DNA from: CALNXN01 sp942490645
GTDB taxonomy: Bacteria; Pseudomonadota; Alphaproteobacteria; Rhodobacterales; Rhodobacteraceae
NCBI GenBank assembly: GCA_942490645.1
Contig: CALNXN010000007.1
Span: forward strand, 1 to 64,000
Direction of reading: 5' to 3'
DNA length: 64,000 nt
Shown here one piece after another: positions 54,791-64,000 of this stretch. The position numbers were made by a program, and so were the translations under genes. Positions within the stretch are counted from its first letter, which is position 1. Every line of letters starts with the position of its first letter. The notes beneath the pieces were generated by a model that did not search any database, was not told the origin of the DNA, and saw only the letters and a list, made by a program, of their open reading frames with translations.

Positions 54791-56479
54791 ATGTCCGACC
54801 CTCAACGCTCTATTTTGGCGCAACAACTTGATCTGGCACTGACGACCTGTCGCGACGGGATGAAAATCCTGCGGCATCAAGGCCCAAGCCAGATACAGTT
54901 TTGGTTCATCGCTTTGGTGATCGGGATTGGTGCCGGTTTCGCCGCCGTTCTTTTTCGCAAAGGTGTCAACTGGTTACAGGCCGCTCTTTATGGAACTGAA
55001 GATGTGCAGCACCTTCACAGTTTCGCCCAATCGCTGGAGTGGTACTGGATCCTGACGATCCCGATCATGGGTGGACTGCTGGTCGGGATTATCCTCAACA
55101 CCTTCACGCGGGATGGGCGCGCGCGCTCTGTTGCGGATGTCATTCACGGTGCCGCCATGAACGATGGCCGGGTGGAGACAAAGGCCGGTCTGGCCTCGGC
55201 TCTTGCATCGCTGATCACGCTCAGTTCTGGCGGCTCAACGGGGCGCGAGGGGCCTGTTGTTCACATTGCGGGTGTCATTTCAACATGGGTGTCGCGCCGC
55301 ATTCACGCCGACGGGATCACCGGGCGTGACTTGCTGGGCTGTGCTGTGGCCGCCGCCGTTTCCGCAAGTTTCAACGCGCCGATTGCGGGCGCGCTTTTTG
55401 CGCTGGAAGTGGTGCTGCGTCACTTTGCGGTGCATGCGTTCGCGCCCATTGTCATCGCCTCTGCCGCCGGGACTGTGGTCAGCCGCTTGCAGTTTGGCGA
55501 CGTCACCGAATTCACCCTCGCCAGCGCCGGAGAATTGCAGTTTTACGTGGAATTGCCCGCTTTCTTGTTGCTGGGTTTGGTCTGTGGGCTGATCTCGGTG
55601 GCGCTGATGCGCGCGATTTTCTGGGCCGAAGACATTGGCACTCATGTTCAAAAAGCCACCCATATGCCCAACTGGCTGCGCCCCGCCGTAGCGGGGGCCA
55701 TGCTCGGCGGGTTGGCCATCTTTTATCCGCATATTATCGGGGTCGGCTATGAAACCACATCGCTGGCGCTGACAGGGCAGTTGGCGCTGAACGAAGCGAT
55801 CGTCTTTGCGATGCTGAAGACGCTGGCCGTTGCGATCACTATGGCCGGTCGAATGGGCGGCGGCGTGTTTTCCCCCTCGCTTATGGTCGGCGCGTTGACA
55901 GGGCTGGCGTTCGGATTGGTCGCGACAAGCATTTTCCCGGACGTATCAGGCTCTTACACGCTCTATGCCTTGGCAGGTATGGGAGCGGTCGCGGCGGCGG
56001 TGCTCGGTGCGCCCATTTCCACCACGCTGATTGTTTTTGAACTGACCGGGGACTGGCAGACGGGGCTCGCCGTTATGGTGTCGGTGTCTTTGTCCACGGC
56101 CCTGTCATCGCGGCTGGTGGATCGCAGTTTCTTCCTGACGCAGCTTGAACGGCGTGGCATACATCTGGCCGCTGGCCCGCAAGCCTACCTGCTGGCGATG
56201 TTCCGGGTGCGCGGCGTGATGCGCGGGTTGGATCATGCGCGTGCCGCGGATCCAGAAGCTTGCTGGGACTTGATCCGCGAGGGCGTCTACATTGATGCCG
56301 CCTCCACGCTTGAGGCCGCGATGCCCATCTTCGACGCAGGCTCAGCCGCGTTTATCCCGGTGGTGACCCTATCAACCGAAAACGCCAAGCCAGAGCTTTT
56401 GGGCGCGCTCTTCCATGTCGATGCGCTCAAGGCCTACAACCGCGCACTGGCCGCAACAGCGGCTGAGGAACATTCCTGA
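54791..56479 (+). CDS. ClC family chloride channel or transporter
   Basis: The protein has 562 residues with about 12-14 membrane segments up to residue 450, then a degenerate CBS-like tail. SSGGSTGREGP (GREGP gating Glu) and GGVFSPSL are present, but the first anion-selectivity motif usually GSGIP cannot be seen. It probably exchanges or conducts chloride at the inner membrane. It is preceded by 90 bases after recN and faces DUF427 on the other strand. Confidence 0.88.
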   Translation: MSDPQRSILAQQLDLALTTCRDGMKILRHQGPSQIQFWFIALVIGIGAGFAAVLFRKGVNWLQAALYGTEDVQHLHSFAQSLEWYWILTIPIMGGLLVGIILNTFTRDGRARSVADVIHGAAMNDGRVETKAGLASALASLITLSSGGSTGREGPVVHIAGVISTWVSRRIHADGITGRDLLGCAVAAAVSASFNAPIAGALFALEVVLRHFAVHAFAPIVIASAAGTVVSRLQFGDVTEFTLASAGELQFYVELPAFLLLGLVCGLISVALMRAIFWAEDIGTHVQKATHMPNWLRPAVAGAMLGGLAIFYPHIIGVGYETTSLALTGQLALNEAIVFAMLKTLAVAITMAGRMGGGVFSPSLMVGALTGLAFGLVATSIFPDVSGSYTLYALAGMGAVAAAVLGAPISTTLIVFELTGDWQTGLAVMVSVSLSTALSSRLVDRSFFLTQLERRGIHLAAGPQAYLLAMFRVRGVMRGLDHARAADPEACWDLIREGVYIDAASTLEAAMPIFDAGSAAFIPVVTLSTENAKPELLGALFHVDALKAYNRALAATAAEEHS

Positions 56480-56502
56480 ATTCAAAGGCTTATCCGTGGG
56501 TC

Positions 56503-56847
56503 TTAGACCTGTTCGACGGCTACGTTTTCACCGACGTAAAACGCCAGATGGTCCTTGATCCGCGCCACGCCGGGCTTGGGGTCTTCATAGCTCCATGCGA
56601 CGTTCTCAAGGGTTTGGCTTTTGGTAACGACCGAAAAATATGACGCATCGCCTTTGTGTGGGCAGTGGGTGCTTTTGTCGGTTTGATCCAGAAAGGCCAT
56701 GGCGATGTCCCCGCGCGGGAAATAGATCACAAAAGGGTAGTCGCCCTCGGAGAGTTCGAGCGCATTTGTGCTTTCGCCGAGAACCGCACCGCCGGCGCGT
56801 ACAACCCAAGTCCCATCGGCTTTGCGAATGTTTATGTGATCGGCCAT
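56503..56847 (-). CDS. DUF427 domain protein
   Basis: The protein has 114 residues. The DUF427 motif RAGGAVLGES, then EGDYPFVIYFPRGDI, STHCPHKGDASYFSV and LENVAWSYEDPKPGVARIKDHLAFY are all present. The family is widespread, small and of unknown biochemical role. It ends 24 bases from the ClC stop, convergent. Confidence 0.85.
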   Translation of the reverse strand: MADHINIRKADGTWVVRAGGAVLGESTNALELSEGDYPFVIYFPRGDIAMAFLDQTDKSTHCPHKGDASYFSVVTKSQTLENVAWSYEDPKPGVARIKDHLAFYVGENVAVEQV

Positions 56848-56914
56848 AGGTCTATTCCCCCAAAATTATTCGATGTATTTCCGCTCCGCGTAACAGCGGC
56901 ATGACAACATTCTG

Positions 56915-58705
56915 TCACAGCAGCGCAGTCGCGGCATCCAACCATGTTTTCGCCCCAGGTGATACCCGTGGCCCAATCTTTTCCGCAACCTCAGCGTGAT
57001 AGGCATTCAACCACGCGCGTTCCTCCGCAGTCAGCATTTCAACCCGGATCAAACGGCGGTCAATGGGCGCAAAGGTCAGTGTGCGCCAGTTGAGCATCTT
57101 GCGGTGTGCATCTCCGCCGGGCAGGTCTGGTGCCTCCTGAACCACGATCAGGTTTTCGATGCGAATGCCAAAGGCACCCTCGCGATAATAGCCCGGCTCA
57201 TTTGACAGGATCATACCAGGCTCGAACGGGACATGGCTCACGCGGCTCAGGCGTTGCGGCCCTTCATGCACGCTCATGTAGGCGCCAACACCATGCCCCA
57301 AACCATGGTCGAAATCCTGACCCGCCAGCCACAACGGCACCCGTCCGATGGCCTCAATGTCACGCCCGGCCAGCCCCAATGGCCAGCGCAACCGCGACAT
57401 CGCAATCATCCCCTGCAATACACGGGTAAAGGCGCGTGCGGCTTCCTCATTGGGTGCGCCAATGGCAATGGTCCGGGTGATATCTGTGGTCCCGTCAAGG
57501 TATTGCCCGCCACTGTCGAGCACCAAAAGCTGCCCGTTTTCCAGCCGGCTGTCGGTGTCTTCGGTCACGCGATAATGCATGATCGCACCGTTGGGCCCAG
57601 TGCCGGCAATCGTCTCGAAGCTGATGTCCTGCATTGCGTTATGCGCGCGCCGGTTTTGCTCCAGCCGCGTGACCACCTGCGTCTCCGTCACGCTGCCAGG
57701 TGTTTGCGCATCCAACCAATAAAGCAACTCCACCACTGCGGCCCCATCGCGCAAATGCGCTTGCGCAGCCCCTTCGATTTCGGCGTCGTTCTTGCGCGCC
57801 TTGGGCAGGGCACATGGATCGTCACCAAAAGTGGCTGCATCCCCCAAATGGCGCGCCACGGCGACCGGAACGCTGTTTTTATCAAGGCGCAAAGGCCCCT
57901 TGATCCGCGACAGAACCTCCAGAAATGCGTCGGGCTCATATTGCACCACATCCGGGCCAAGATGGTCCAGAACCGTTTCCAGCTTCGCCTGCGCCATGAA
58001 CAGATCAACCGACCCGTCATCATGCAGTACACCAAAACCTTGGGCGATCGGATTGCGCGGAATGTCCGAGCCGCGGATATTCAGTAGCCAGCACAGCGAA
58101 TCCGGCAAGGTGATCACAGCGGCTTTGTGGCCCGCTTTTTGTAATTCTTTTGCCAGGCGGCCGCACTTGTCCGCGTGGCTTTCACCTGCAAATTCAAGGG
58201 GGTGCGCCTTGACCGGTGCCGCCGGTGGAGCCGGGCGATCAACCCAGATACGATCCACCAGATTGGCGCAAGCGACCATGGTGATGCCGCTGTCAGCCAG
58301 ACCGCTTTCCAATTGCTCCAGTTGTGCTGCGGTGTGCAGCCACGGGTCAAAACCGACCTTGCCCCCCTTTGGAAGCTCCGTTTTCAGCCACGTGGCCAAA
58401 GAGACTTCGGGCCAGGGCACCGGGGTGAACTCATCAGCCACCTGCGCCTTCACCTGCGTCCGGTAGCGCCCGTCAATGAACACTCCTGCGATGTCCTGCA
58501 AAACCGCGCAAAAGCCCGCAGACCCCGTGAACCCCGTCAGCCACGCCAACCGCTCGTCGCAAGGGGCCACGTATTCGCCTTGATGCGCATCCGCGCGCGG
58601 CACCAGAAACCCGTCAAGCCCATCCGCCGCAATTTCAGAACGCAACGCCTTCAATCGGGGTGGCCCTTGTTCAGGGCGCGCTGTCACCTTGAAGCTCTGG
58701 AACAT
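56915..58705 (-). CDS. Aminopeptidase P family metallopeptidase (M24B)
   Basis: The protein has 596 residues, with two N-terminal creatinase-like domains (DGFLVPRADAHQGEYV, YLDGRYRTQVK-like FIDGRYRTQVKAQV) and a C-terminal M24 domain. Metal ligands are in LVLDSGGQYLDGTTDITRTI, GHGLGHGVGAYMSVHEGP, NEPGYYREGAFGIRIENL (Asp, Asp, His, Glu, Glu). It removes an N-terminal residue next to proline. It is long enough to be the X-Pro aminopeptidase type with three domains. Confidence 0.9.
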   Translation of the reverse strand: MFQSFKVTARPEQGPPRLKALRSEIAADGLDGFLVPRADAHQGEYVAPCDERLAWLTGFTGSAGFCAVLQDIAGVFIDGRYRTQVKAQVADEFTPVPWPEVSLATWLKTELPKGGKVGFDPWLHTAAQLEQLESGLADSGITMVACANLVDRIWVDRPAPPAAPVKAHPLEFAGESHADKCGRLAKELQKAGHKAAVITLPDSLCWLLNIRGSDIPRNPIAQGFGVLHDDGSVDLFMAQAKLETVLDHLGPDVVQYEPDAFLEVLSRIKGPLRLDKNSVPVAVARHLGDAATFGDDPCALPKARKNDAEIEGAAQAHLRDGAAVVELLYWLDAQTPGSVTETQVVTRLEQNRRAHNAMQDISFETIAGTGPNGAIMHYRVTEDTDSRLENGQLLVLDSGGQYLDGTTDITRTIAIGAPNEEAARAFTRVLQGMIAMSRLRWPLGLAGRDIEAIGRVPLWLAGQDFDHGLGHGVGAYMSVHEGPQRLSRVSHVPFEPGMILSNEPGYYREGAFGIRIENLIVVQEAPDLPGGDAHRKMLNWRTLTFAPIDRRLIRVEMLTAEERAWLNAYHAEVAEKIGPRVSPGAKTWLDAATALL

Positions 58706-58788
58706 CTTTTCGCCTTTCCAAATGGTACAAATATACCTCCGCTGGAGGCTCCCGAAGGATCAGGTTTCGCGGCGATCTTAACCTGCGA

Positions 58789-60666
58789 TCAGCCGGCGCG
58801 TTTGATCCCTATCATCCGCGCACGCGCGCGCGGATCACTGTCAAAGAGCGCGGCCAGCTGTTCCGTCATCGCACCGGCCAATTGATCCACGTCGGTGATC
58901 GTGACCGCGCGGTCATAATATCGCGTCACGTCGTGGCCGATGCCGATGGCCAGCAATTCCACCGCTTTGCGCTTTTCGACCATCGCGATCACGTCGCGCA
59001 GGTGCTTTTCGAGATAGTTCGCCGGGTTCACCGACAGCGTGCTGTCATCGACCGGTGCGCCGTCCGAAATCACCATCAGGATCTTGCGGCTTTCGGCCCG
59101 CATCAGCATCCGGCGATGCGCCCATTCCAGCGCCTCCCCGTCGATGTTTTCCTTGAGCAAGCCCTCTTTCATCATCAGCCCCAGATTGGGACGTGTGCGC
59201 CGCCATGGTGCATCTGCGGATTTATAGATGATGTGGCGCAGGTCGTTCAGACGGCCGGGTTGCTGCGGACGGCCATCGTTGAGCCACGCTTCGCGGGCCT
59301 GTCCACCCTTCCACGCCCGCGTTGTGAACCCCAGGATTTCCACCTTCACATTGCAGCGCTCTAGGGTGCGCGCCAAAACATCGGCGCAAATCGCAGCGAT
59401 CGAAATGGGGCGTCCGCGCATTGAACCGGAGTTATCCAGCAGCAAGGTCACGACAGTGTCGCGGAATTCAGTGTCCTTCTCGACTTTAAAACTGAGCGGG
59501 GTCGTTGGGTTTGCCACCACGCGCGCCAGCCGCCCGGCATCCAGTATGCCTTCTTCGAGATCAAACTCCCAAGACCGATTTTGCTGGGCTTGCAAACGCC
59601 GCTGCAACTTGTTGGCCAATCGGCTGACGGCCCCTTTGAGGGGTTCAAGCTGCTGATCAAGATACGTGCGCAGGCGCTCTAGCTCGACGGGTTCGGCCAG
59701 ATCTTCAGCGCCGATTTCTTCATCGTGATCAGATAGATACACCAAATAATTGGGGTCAGCGTCGGACACAGGCTGCGGGGCAGGCGGCTCAAGCGGGGCC
59801 TCGCCTTCTGGCATTTCGGCCTCGTCGCCCATCTCCTGATCGGCCATCTCATCCATCGAGACTTGCGCTTGCTGCGCGTCTTGTTGTTCCTCTTGTGACT
59901 GCTCGGGGGAGCCTTCGGCTTCCTCTTCGTCCTGATCGTCCTGACCGGTGCTGTCGGGGTCCTGATCGTCTTCGGAACTGTCCTCGGCCTGATCTTCCTG
60001 GTCTTCGTCAAACTGGTCAGGATCATCACCCAACTGGTCGCCATAACCCAGATCCGAGATCAACTGGCGCGCCAATTTGGCAAAGCTGGCCTGATCACTT
60101 AGCGCATCGTCGATCGTGTCGAGCGTATCACCGCATTGCTCTTCGATGAAACCGCGCCACAACTCCATCACGTTTTCCGCGCCGGGTGGCAGGTCGCGCC
60201 CCGTTGCGAGATGGCGGATCAGATAGCCAGCGGCGGTCGCCAACGGCACATCGGAGGCTTGTTTGACCTGATCGTAGCCCTTGCGCATCGCCTCGTGTTT
60301 GATCTTGGCGTCGATGTTGCCTGCGGTGCCGGGCATGTCGCGGGCCCCCATCGCCTCGCAGCGCGCGGTTTCCATCGCCTCGTACAAGTCGCGGGCCATC
60401 TCGCCCTGCGGCAGGTATCGCGAATGGGTTTGGCCGTTGTGATAGCGACGGTTCAGCGCCAGCGCATCCGCGGTTCCGCGTGCCAGCAGAACTTCATCAC
60501 GCGTCATTCGCCGGCTGACTTGCGGCAGGCGCATGCTGTCGCCAGACATGCCCGCCGGATCGACGGAGTAGGACACGTTCAACTCCGGATCATTGGCCAT
60601 GACCTTGGTCGCTTCGGCGAGCGCTTTCTTGAACGGATCGGCAGGGTTGTCATTGTTTTGAGCCAT
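58789..60666 (-). CDS. cobT: Cobaltochelatase subunit CobT
   Basis: The protein has 625 residues. The middle (about 208-300) is very acidic and Gln-rich. The C-terminal VWA domain has a MIDAS motif at 411-415 (DNSGS) and TLERCNVKVEILGFTTRAWKGG follows. CobT works with CobS and CobN to put cobalt into hydrogenobyrinic acid a,c-diamide in aerobic B12 synthesis. It is on the same strand as cobS, with two short genes or gaps between them. Confidence 0.93.
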   Translation of the reverse strand: MAQNNDNPADPFKKALAEATKVMANDPELNVSYSVDPAGMSGDSMRLPQVSRRMTRDEVLLARGTADALALNRRYHNGQTHSRYLPQGEMARDLYEAMETARCEAMGARDMPGTAGNIDAKIKHEAMRKGYDQVKQASDVPLATAAGYLIRHLATGRDLPPGAENVMELWRGFIEEQCGDTLDTIDDALSDQASFAKLARQLISDLGYGDQLGDDPDQFDEDQEDQAEDSSEDDQDPDSTGQDDQDEEEAEGSPEQSQEEQQDAQQAQVSMDEMADQEMGDEAEMPEGEAPLEPPAPQPVSDADPNYLVYLSDHDEEIGAEDLAEPVELERLRTYLDQQLEPLKGAVSRLANKLQRRLQAQQNRSWEFDLEEGILDAGRLARVVANPTTPLSFKVEKDTEFRDTVVTLLLDNSGSMRGRPISIAAICADVLARTLERCNVKVEILGFTTRAWKGGQAREAWLNDGRPQQPGRLNDLRHIIYKSADAPWRRTRPNLGLMMKEGLLKENIDGEALEWAHRRMLMRAESRKILMVISDGAPVDDSTLSVNPANYLEKHLRDVIAMVEKRKAVELLAIGIGHDVTRYYDRAVTITDVDQLAGAMTEQLAALFDSDPRARARMIGIKRAG

Positions 60667-60711
60667 GTCTCACAAATCGCGCGCGAGAGACAGATTGGCA
60701 AGAGGAAAAAC

Positions 60712-61095
60712 TCAGCTCAACGTCATCCCACGGCAACTTGCGATCTGCTGTTGCGCCTGCCGCGCGGCCAGTCGCCGATGGCGCGGATTGGTGTTGAACG
60801 TCGCGATTTGCAGTAAGCGCGCGTGTTGCGCTTTGTGCGAAATCCGCAGGCTCAACAACCCGCGATTTCCGTCCAAGGCATCGTAAAGCTGATTGAAATC
60901 TGCGCGACGCTCCGTGACCTCGTCGGCGTTTTCCCCCATCAGATGTGCATATTCCACCTGCGCCGAATAGCGCCCAAGACAGGCCGCAATCCCGGCGTAA
61001 AGGGGATCATGTTCTGCCGGGGCGGCACGGGATGTACTTGGGAAGCTCCCGAGTGCCAGCACCAGGCATAGTGTTATGCCAACGTACTTGCTCAT
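60712..61095 (-). CDS. Small secreted protein, unknown
   Basis: The protein has 127 residues. Signal peptide KYVGITLCLVLALGSFPSTSRA (cleavage about 24) then a helical part with two Cys (AACLGRY, ASCRG) and few hydrophobic stretches. It lies 45 bases before cobT on the same strand and may be co-transcribed. I do not recognise the family. Confidence 0.7.
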   Translation of the reverse strand: MSKYVGITLCLVLALGSFPSTSRAAPAEHDPLYAGIAACLGRYSAQVEYAHLMGENADEVTERRADFNQLYDALDGNRGLLSLRISHKAQHARLLQIATFNTNPRHRRLAARQAQQQIASCRGMTLS

Positions 61096-61205
61096 GAGAA
61101 CACAGTACGAACAAAACCTTTGTCAAAAGTGAACCGAGCGTGCGTTATTTGCGAGGAAACACTGTGCAGCCGCAGTGCGGCGTAAGTTAAGCGATTGAAA
61201 TAAAA

Positions 61206-61508
61206 TCAGTATTCCAAGTCTACAGAAGGACATGTAGCGAAGTCGCTCGACGACAGCGCAAGATCCGCTGAACCGCCGGCTTTGGCGTTCTCCAGGTGGG
61301 GCTTGTATATTTCTGCGCTGTGGTTCGCCAGTCGTTTCACGCCAATGGTAAGTGCAATAGTCCATTCTGGCACGCGACCGCCATTCCCTTGGCCCTTTTC
61401 ACAGATTTCGATCCAATCATGTCCAGCCGCCTTGAATGCATGGAGATTTGCAGTTCGTGAAAAGAGGCCATCGCGAGCGCGCTCAAAAAAGATGGTTGTT
61501 GGATACAC
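61206..61508 (-). CDS. Possible small protein, unknown
   Basis: The open frame has 100 residues from a GTG (VYPTTIFFERARDGLFSR). It has family-like texture (AAGHDWIEICEKG, VPEWTIALTIGVKRLANH) but I recognise no motif. It fills part of a 600-base gap between the cobS stop and the small secreted protein. There is no good ribosome binding site. It could be an orphan gene or chance. Confidence 0.35.
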   Translation of the reverse strand: MYPTTIFFERARDGLFSRTANLHAFKAAGHDWIEICEKGQGNGGRVPEWTIALTIGVKRLANHSAEIYKPHLENAKAGGSADLALSSSDFATCPSVDLEY

Positions 61509-61698
61509 CTAGTGTTTCCGCAAAGTGCAACTCGCGCGAAGCTCTGTTCGATCTTGAAAGCGCATCACACCTTGCGAAAAAGAGGAAACCCCTCGTCGGC
61601 TAAGCCACAGGGTTTAACGAGTGGCGCATAGGTCTGAGTTACCGCCGGATAGGCAAAGCAAGCCAGAAAAGCGCTTGCGATCAATCTCTTGGCAAGCC

Positions 61699-62685
61699 TC
61701 ACCCCAAGCTGACGCTCGCCGCTGACTCCGGCAGTTCCTCGTCAAACAGGCGCTGGTAGAATTCGGCAACTGTCTGGCGTTCCAATTCGTCGCATTTGTT
61801 GAGGAAGCTGAGGCGGAACGCATAGCCCACGTTGCGGAAAATCTCCGCGTTTTGGGCCCAGGCGATGACGGTCCGCGGGCTCATCACCGTGGACAGATCA
61901 CCGTTCATGAAGGCTGTGCGCGTCAAGTCCGCAACGGTCACCATCTGTTTGACGGTCTTGCGGCCCTTCTCGGTGTTGTAATGCGGGTTCTTGGACAAAA
62001 CGATCGCCGTTTCCGCATCGATGCTGAGGTAGTTCAGCGTGGCCACCAGCGACCAACGGTCCATCTGGCCTTGGTTGATCTGTTGCGTGCCGTGATAGAG
62101 GCCGGTCGTGTCGCCCAGACCCACGGTATTGGCGGTCGCAAAGATGCGGAAATAGGGGTGCGGTGTGATCACCTTGTTCTGGTCCAGCAGCGTCAGCTTG
62201 CCGTCCACTTCCAGCACACGCTGGATCACGAACATCACATCTGCGCGGCCTGCGTCATATTCATCAAACACGATGGCCGTCGGATTGCGCAGCGCCCAAG
62301 GCAGTATACCTTCCTGGAACTGCGTGACCTGTTTTCCGTCCTTGAGCTTGATCGCGTCCTTGCCGATCAGGTCGATCCGGCTGATGTGGCTATCAAGGTT
62401 GACGCGCACGCAGGGCCAGTTCAAAAGGCTCGCCACCTGCTCGATATGCGTGGATTTTCCTGTGCCGTGGTAGCCCTGGATCATCACCCGGCGGTTGTGG
62501 GAAAACCCGGCCAGAATGGCGAGTGTCGTATCGGGATCGAATTTGTAGGTGCTGTCCAGATCGGGAACGCGCTCAGTGCGCTGAGCAAAACCTTTCACCA
62601 CCATATCTGTGTCGATGCCAAAGACGTCGCGGACGTGGATTTCCTCGGTCGGTTTCGTGTCGATATCCAAGCCGCCGTCAGCCAT
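61699..62685 (-). CDS. cobS: Cobaltochelatase subunit CobS
   Basis: The protein has 328 residues, an AAA+ ATPase. Walker A is GYHGTGKST (71-79), Walker B TAIVFDEYDAG (Asp-Glu about 141-142), and sensor 1 region is RIFATANTVGLGD. It forms the ring that drives cobalt insertion with CobT and CobN. I take the ATG at 62685 (MADGGLD), preceded by AAGGAAG; an ATG six codons earlier is less likely. Confidence 0.95.
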   Translation of the reverse strand: MADGGLDIDTKPTEEIHVRDVFGIDTDMVVKGFAQRTERVPDLDSTYKFDPDTTLAILAGFSHNRRVMIQGYHGTGKSTHIEQVASLLNWPCVRVNLDSHISRIDLIGKDAIKLKDGKQVTQFQEGILPWALRNPTAIVFDEYDAGRADVMFVIQRVLEVDGKLTLLDQNKVITPHPYFRIFATANTVGLGDTTGLYHGTQQINQGQMDRWSLVATLNYLSIDAETAIVLSKNPHYNTEKGRKTVKQMVTVADLTRTAFMNGDLSTVMSPRTVIAWAQNAEIFRNVGYAFRLSFLNKCDELERQTVAEFYQRLFDEELPESAASVSLG

Positions 62686-62784
62686 TTTTGTCTTCCTTTT
62701 CACAACTTCGTCCCCTTAGGCACTGGTTGGCCCGTGGTGCAACATCTGCGCGGCCCGCGCAAGGGGAGCAGATCGGTTTTTGCG

Positions 62785-64000
62785 TCAGCCTGCGGCCATC
62801 GCCGCCTGTGCGCATCCGCAAGAGGCGGCAATCGGCTGGTCAGCACGCGCCATTGCGATATCCAGTCGCATGGACACATAGGCCAGTTCGTCCGTGGCGC
62901 CACGGCGGGTCAGGCAATCATGCAGACCTTTCAGGCTCCAGACATTGTCGGGATGCACGCAGGCGCGCGGCAACCCTTCGACAAGGCCCAGATCTTCGCG
63001 GTAGACTTGCTCGGCTTCGGCCACATGACCCTGTTCCAGCAAAAGCGCCCCCAATGCGTGGCGGGTGGGTTGCATCCAGCCCCACGGCTCATCGTAAGGC
63101 AGACCATCATCAAGAGCGACGGCATGACGTAATGCTTTGAAAGCATGGTCATAATCTCCCTTGCGATAGGCCAATTCACCCTCAAGCATCGCGGATGCAA
63201 TCGCCAAAAGATCGACGGTTTTCACGTTATGCAAAAGCCGGGTGTCGGGCACTTTTGCGCGCGCTTCTTCAAATCGGGCGACCTGCGCCTCTGCTTCCGC
63301 CACGCGGCCCAGTGACGCGAGCGCCAGCCCTTTGGCGTATTCGATGAAGGCCACCCGCACGCAGAGCAGATCGCGCTTGGCGGGCAATTCCAACGCCAGA
63401 ACCTCTTGCCACCGGCCAAAGCGGATCAGCACATGCGGTTCCATCGCGAGGATGGTTTCAAAGTAGTCTGCCATCGGCGGCGATGTGATCTCGAGCATTT
63501 TGGGGGGTGACGTTGCGGCCATATCGCGCACCGCCTGCATCGCCGGGCCAAACTGGCCCATGTAAAGCGCGCCCGACATGATGAAGTGGTAGTTGTGCTG
63601 CCTGTAGCCGGTGTAAATGTTGAAAGCACCGTTCAGGTCATAATATTTCAGGTCCGCCTCGACAGCCTTGGCATTCCACCGGACGACCTTTTCATAATCC
63701 CCAACCAGCACGTCGATATGCGTCGGCATATGCACCAGATGACCCGCGTCAGGCACCAGATCGCGCAGCGCATCAGCGGCTTTCAACGCTTTTTCGGGGT
63801 GGGGCGACATCTCCATCAGGTGAATATAAAGGTGCAGCAGCCCAGGGTGCGTCATGCCGCCGGGGCGCGCCATGTGCCGCTCCAGCACGGCCTGTGCCTC
63901 AAGGGTTGCGGCCCCCTCATATGCCCCGCCTGTGGTCAGATCCCACATTTTCCACGGGGTCAGGTTCATCAACGCCTCGACAAACACGCAGGCAATGGTC
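62785..64000 (-). CDS. TPR-containing protein, N-terminus outside the window
   Basis: The minus-strand frame is open to the window edge at 64000 and gives at least 404 residues, ending at 62785. Helical TPR-like repeats can be seen: HMPTHIDVLVGDYEKVVRWNAKAVEADL, SGALYMGQFGPAMQAV, ALASLGRVAEAEAQVARFEEA, AYRKGDYDHAFKALRHAVALDD and LLEQGHVAEAEQVYREDLGLV. The C-terminus has two Cys in ASCGCAQAAM. The protein is longer than what is seen. Its binding partner is unknown. Confidence 0.75.
   Translation of the reverse strand, partial: TIACVFVEALMNLTPWKMWDLTTGGAYEGAATLEAQAVLERHMARPGGMTHPGLLHLYIHLMEMSPHPEKALKAADALRDLVPDAGHLVHMPTHIDVLVGDYEKVVRWNAKAVEADLKYYDLNGAFNIYTGYRQHNYHFIMSGALYMGQFGPAMQAVRDMAATSPPKMLEITSPPMADYFETILAMEPHVLIRFGRWQEVLALELPAKRDLLCVRVAFIEYAKGLALASLGRVAEAEAQVARFEEARAKVPDTRLLHNVKTVDLLAIASAMLEGELAYRKGDYDHAFKALRHAVALDDGLPYDEPWGWMQPTRHALGALLLEQGHVAEAEQVYREDLGLVEGLPRACVHPDNVWSLKGLHDCLTRRGATDELAYVSMRLDIAMARADQPIAASCGCAQAAMAAG

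Noticed and set aside
10171..64000. CRISPR arrays, prophage or insertion sequences
   Set aside because: No regularly spaced repeats, transposase, integrase or phage structural genes were seen in the clean part.

Overview
The window has two unlike parts that meet near position 10,005. Bases 1 to about 10,005 carry recognisable bacterial genes (DUF1428, YidB-like, GlsB/YeaQ-like, a PAS-GGDEF protein, an MBL-fold hydrolase, two TPM-domain proteins, LemA, a SAM hydrolase, a glutamine-amidotransferase-like protein, a GNAT and a SIS-domain isomerase). Almost every one is broken by single-base indels roughly every 100-150 bases, on both strands, while family motifs stay intact in alternating frames. 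This looks like low-fidelity sequence, probably from another alphaproteobacterium (Rhizobiales-like gene content, an inference), joined to the rest.

From about 10,005 to 64,000 the sequence is a mostly clean chromosome of a Roseobacter-type Rhodobacterales bacterium. The evidence is the dcw cluster layout with DUF2484 genes between murC and murB, the VPLPA-CTERM proteins, a DUF1127 gene followed by CCUCCUCCC hairpins (CcsR-like), and a long mraZ leader in the place where Rhodobacter makes the UpsM RNA. A handful of single-base indels remain here too, in hisB, an Lrp/AsnC-type gene, pyc (two, compensating) and the end of murF.

Layout of the clean part: a deacetylase/GNAT pair; hisB-hisH (minus); a small Lrp-type regulator and a secreted protein; tRNA-Gly(GCC); a VPLPA-CTERM protein and a metzincin protease; pyruvate carboxylase (minus); a second VPLPA-CTERM protein; an FMN-dependent lactate dehydrogenase (minus); UvrD/PcrA helicase; a GNAT; a DUF1127-CcsR-like unit (minus); Mrp/ApbC; then the long division and cell-wall cluster mraZ-rsmH-ftsL-ftsI-murE-murF-mraY-murD-(FAD protein, antisense)-ftsW-murG-murC-four small membrane proteins-murB-ddl-ftsQ-ftsA-(third VPLPA-CTERM gene, antisense)-ftsZ-lpxC-bamD-recN. 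After this come a ClC channel and, on the minus strand, DUF427, an aminopeptidase P, CobT, a small secreted protein, CobS and a TPR protein cut by the window end.

The dcw genes supply lipid II synthesis (MurB-G, MraY, Ddl), septal synthesis (FtsI, FtsW) and the divisome (FtsL, FtsQ, FtsA, FtsZ). They overlap by 1-4 bases at many junctions, so they are probably translationally coupled. LpxC and BamD add outer-membrane assembly. CobS and CobT are the AAA+/VWA partners of the aerobic cobaltochelatase; CobN is not in the window.
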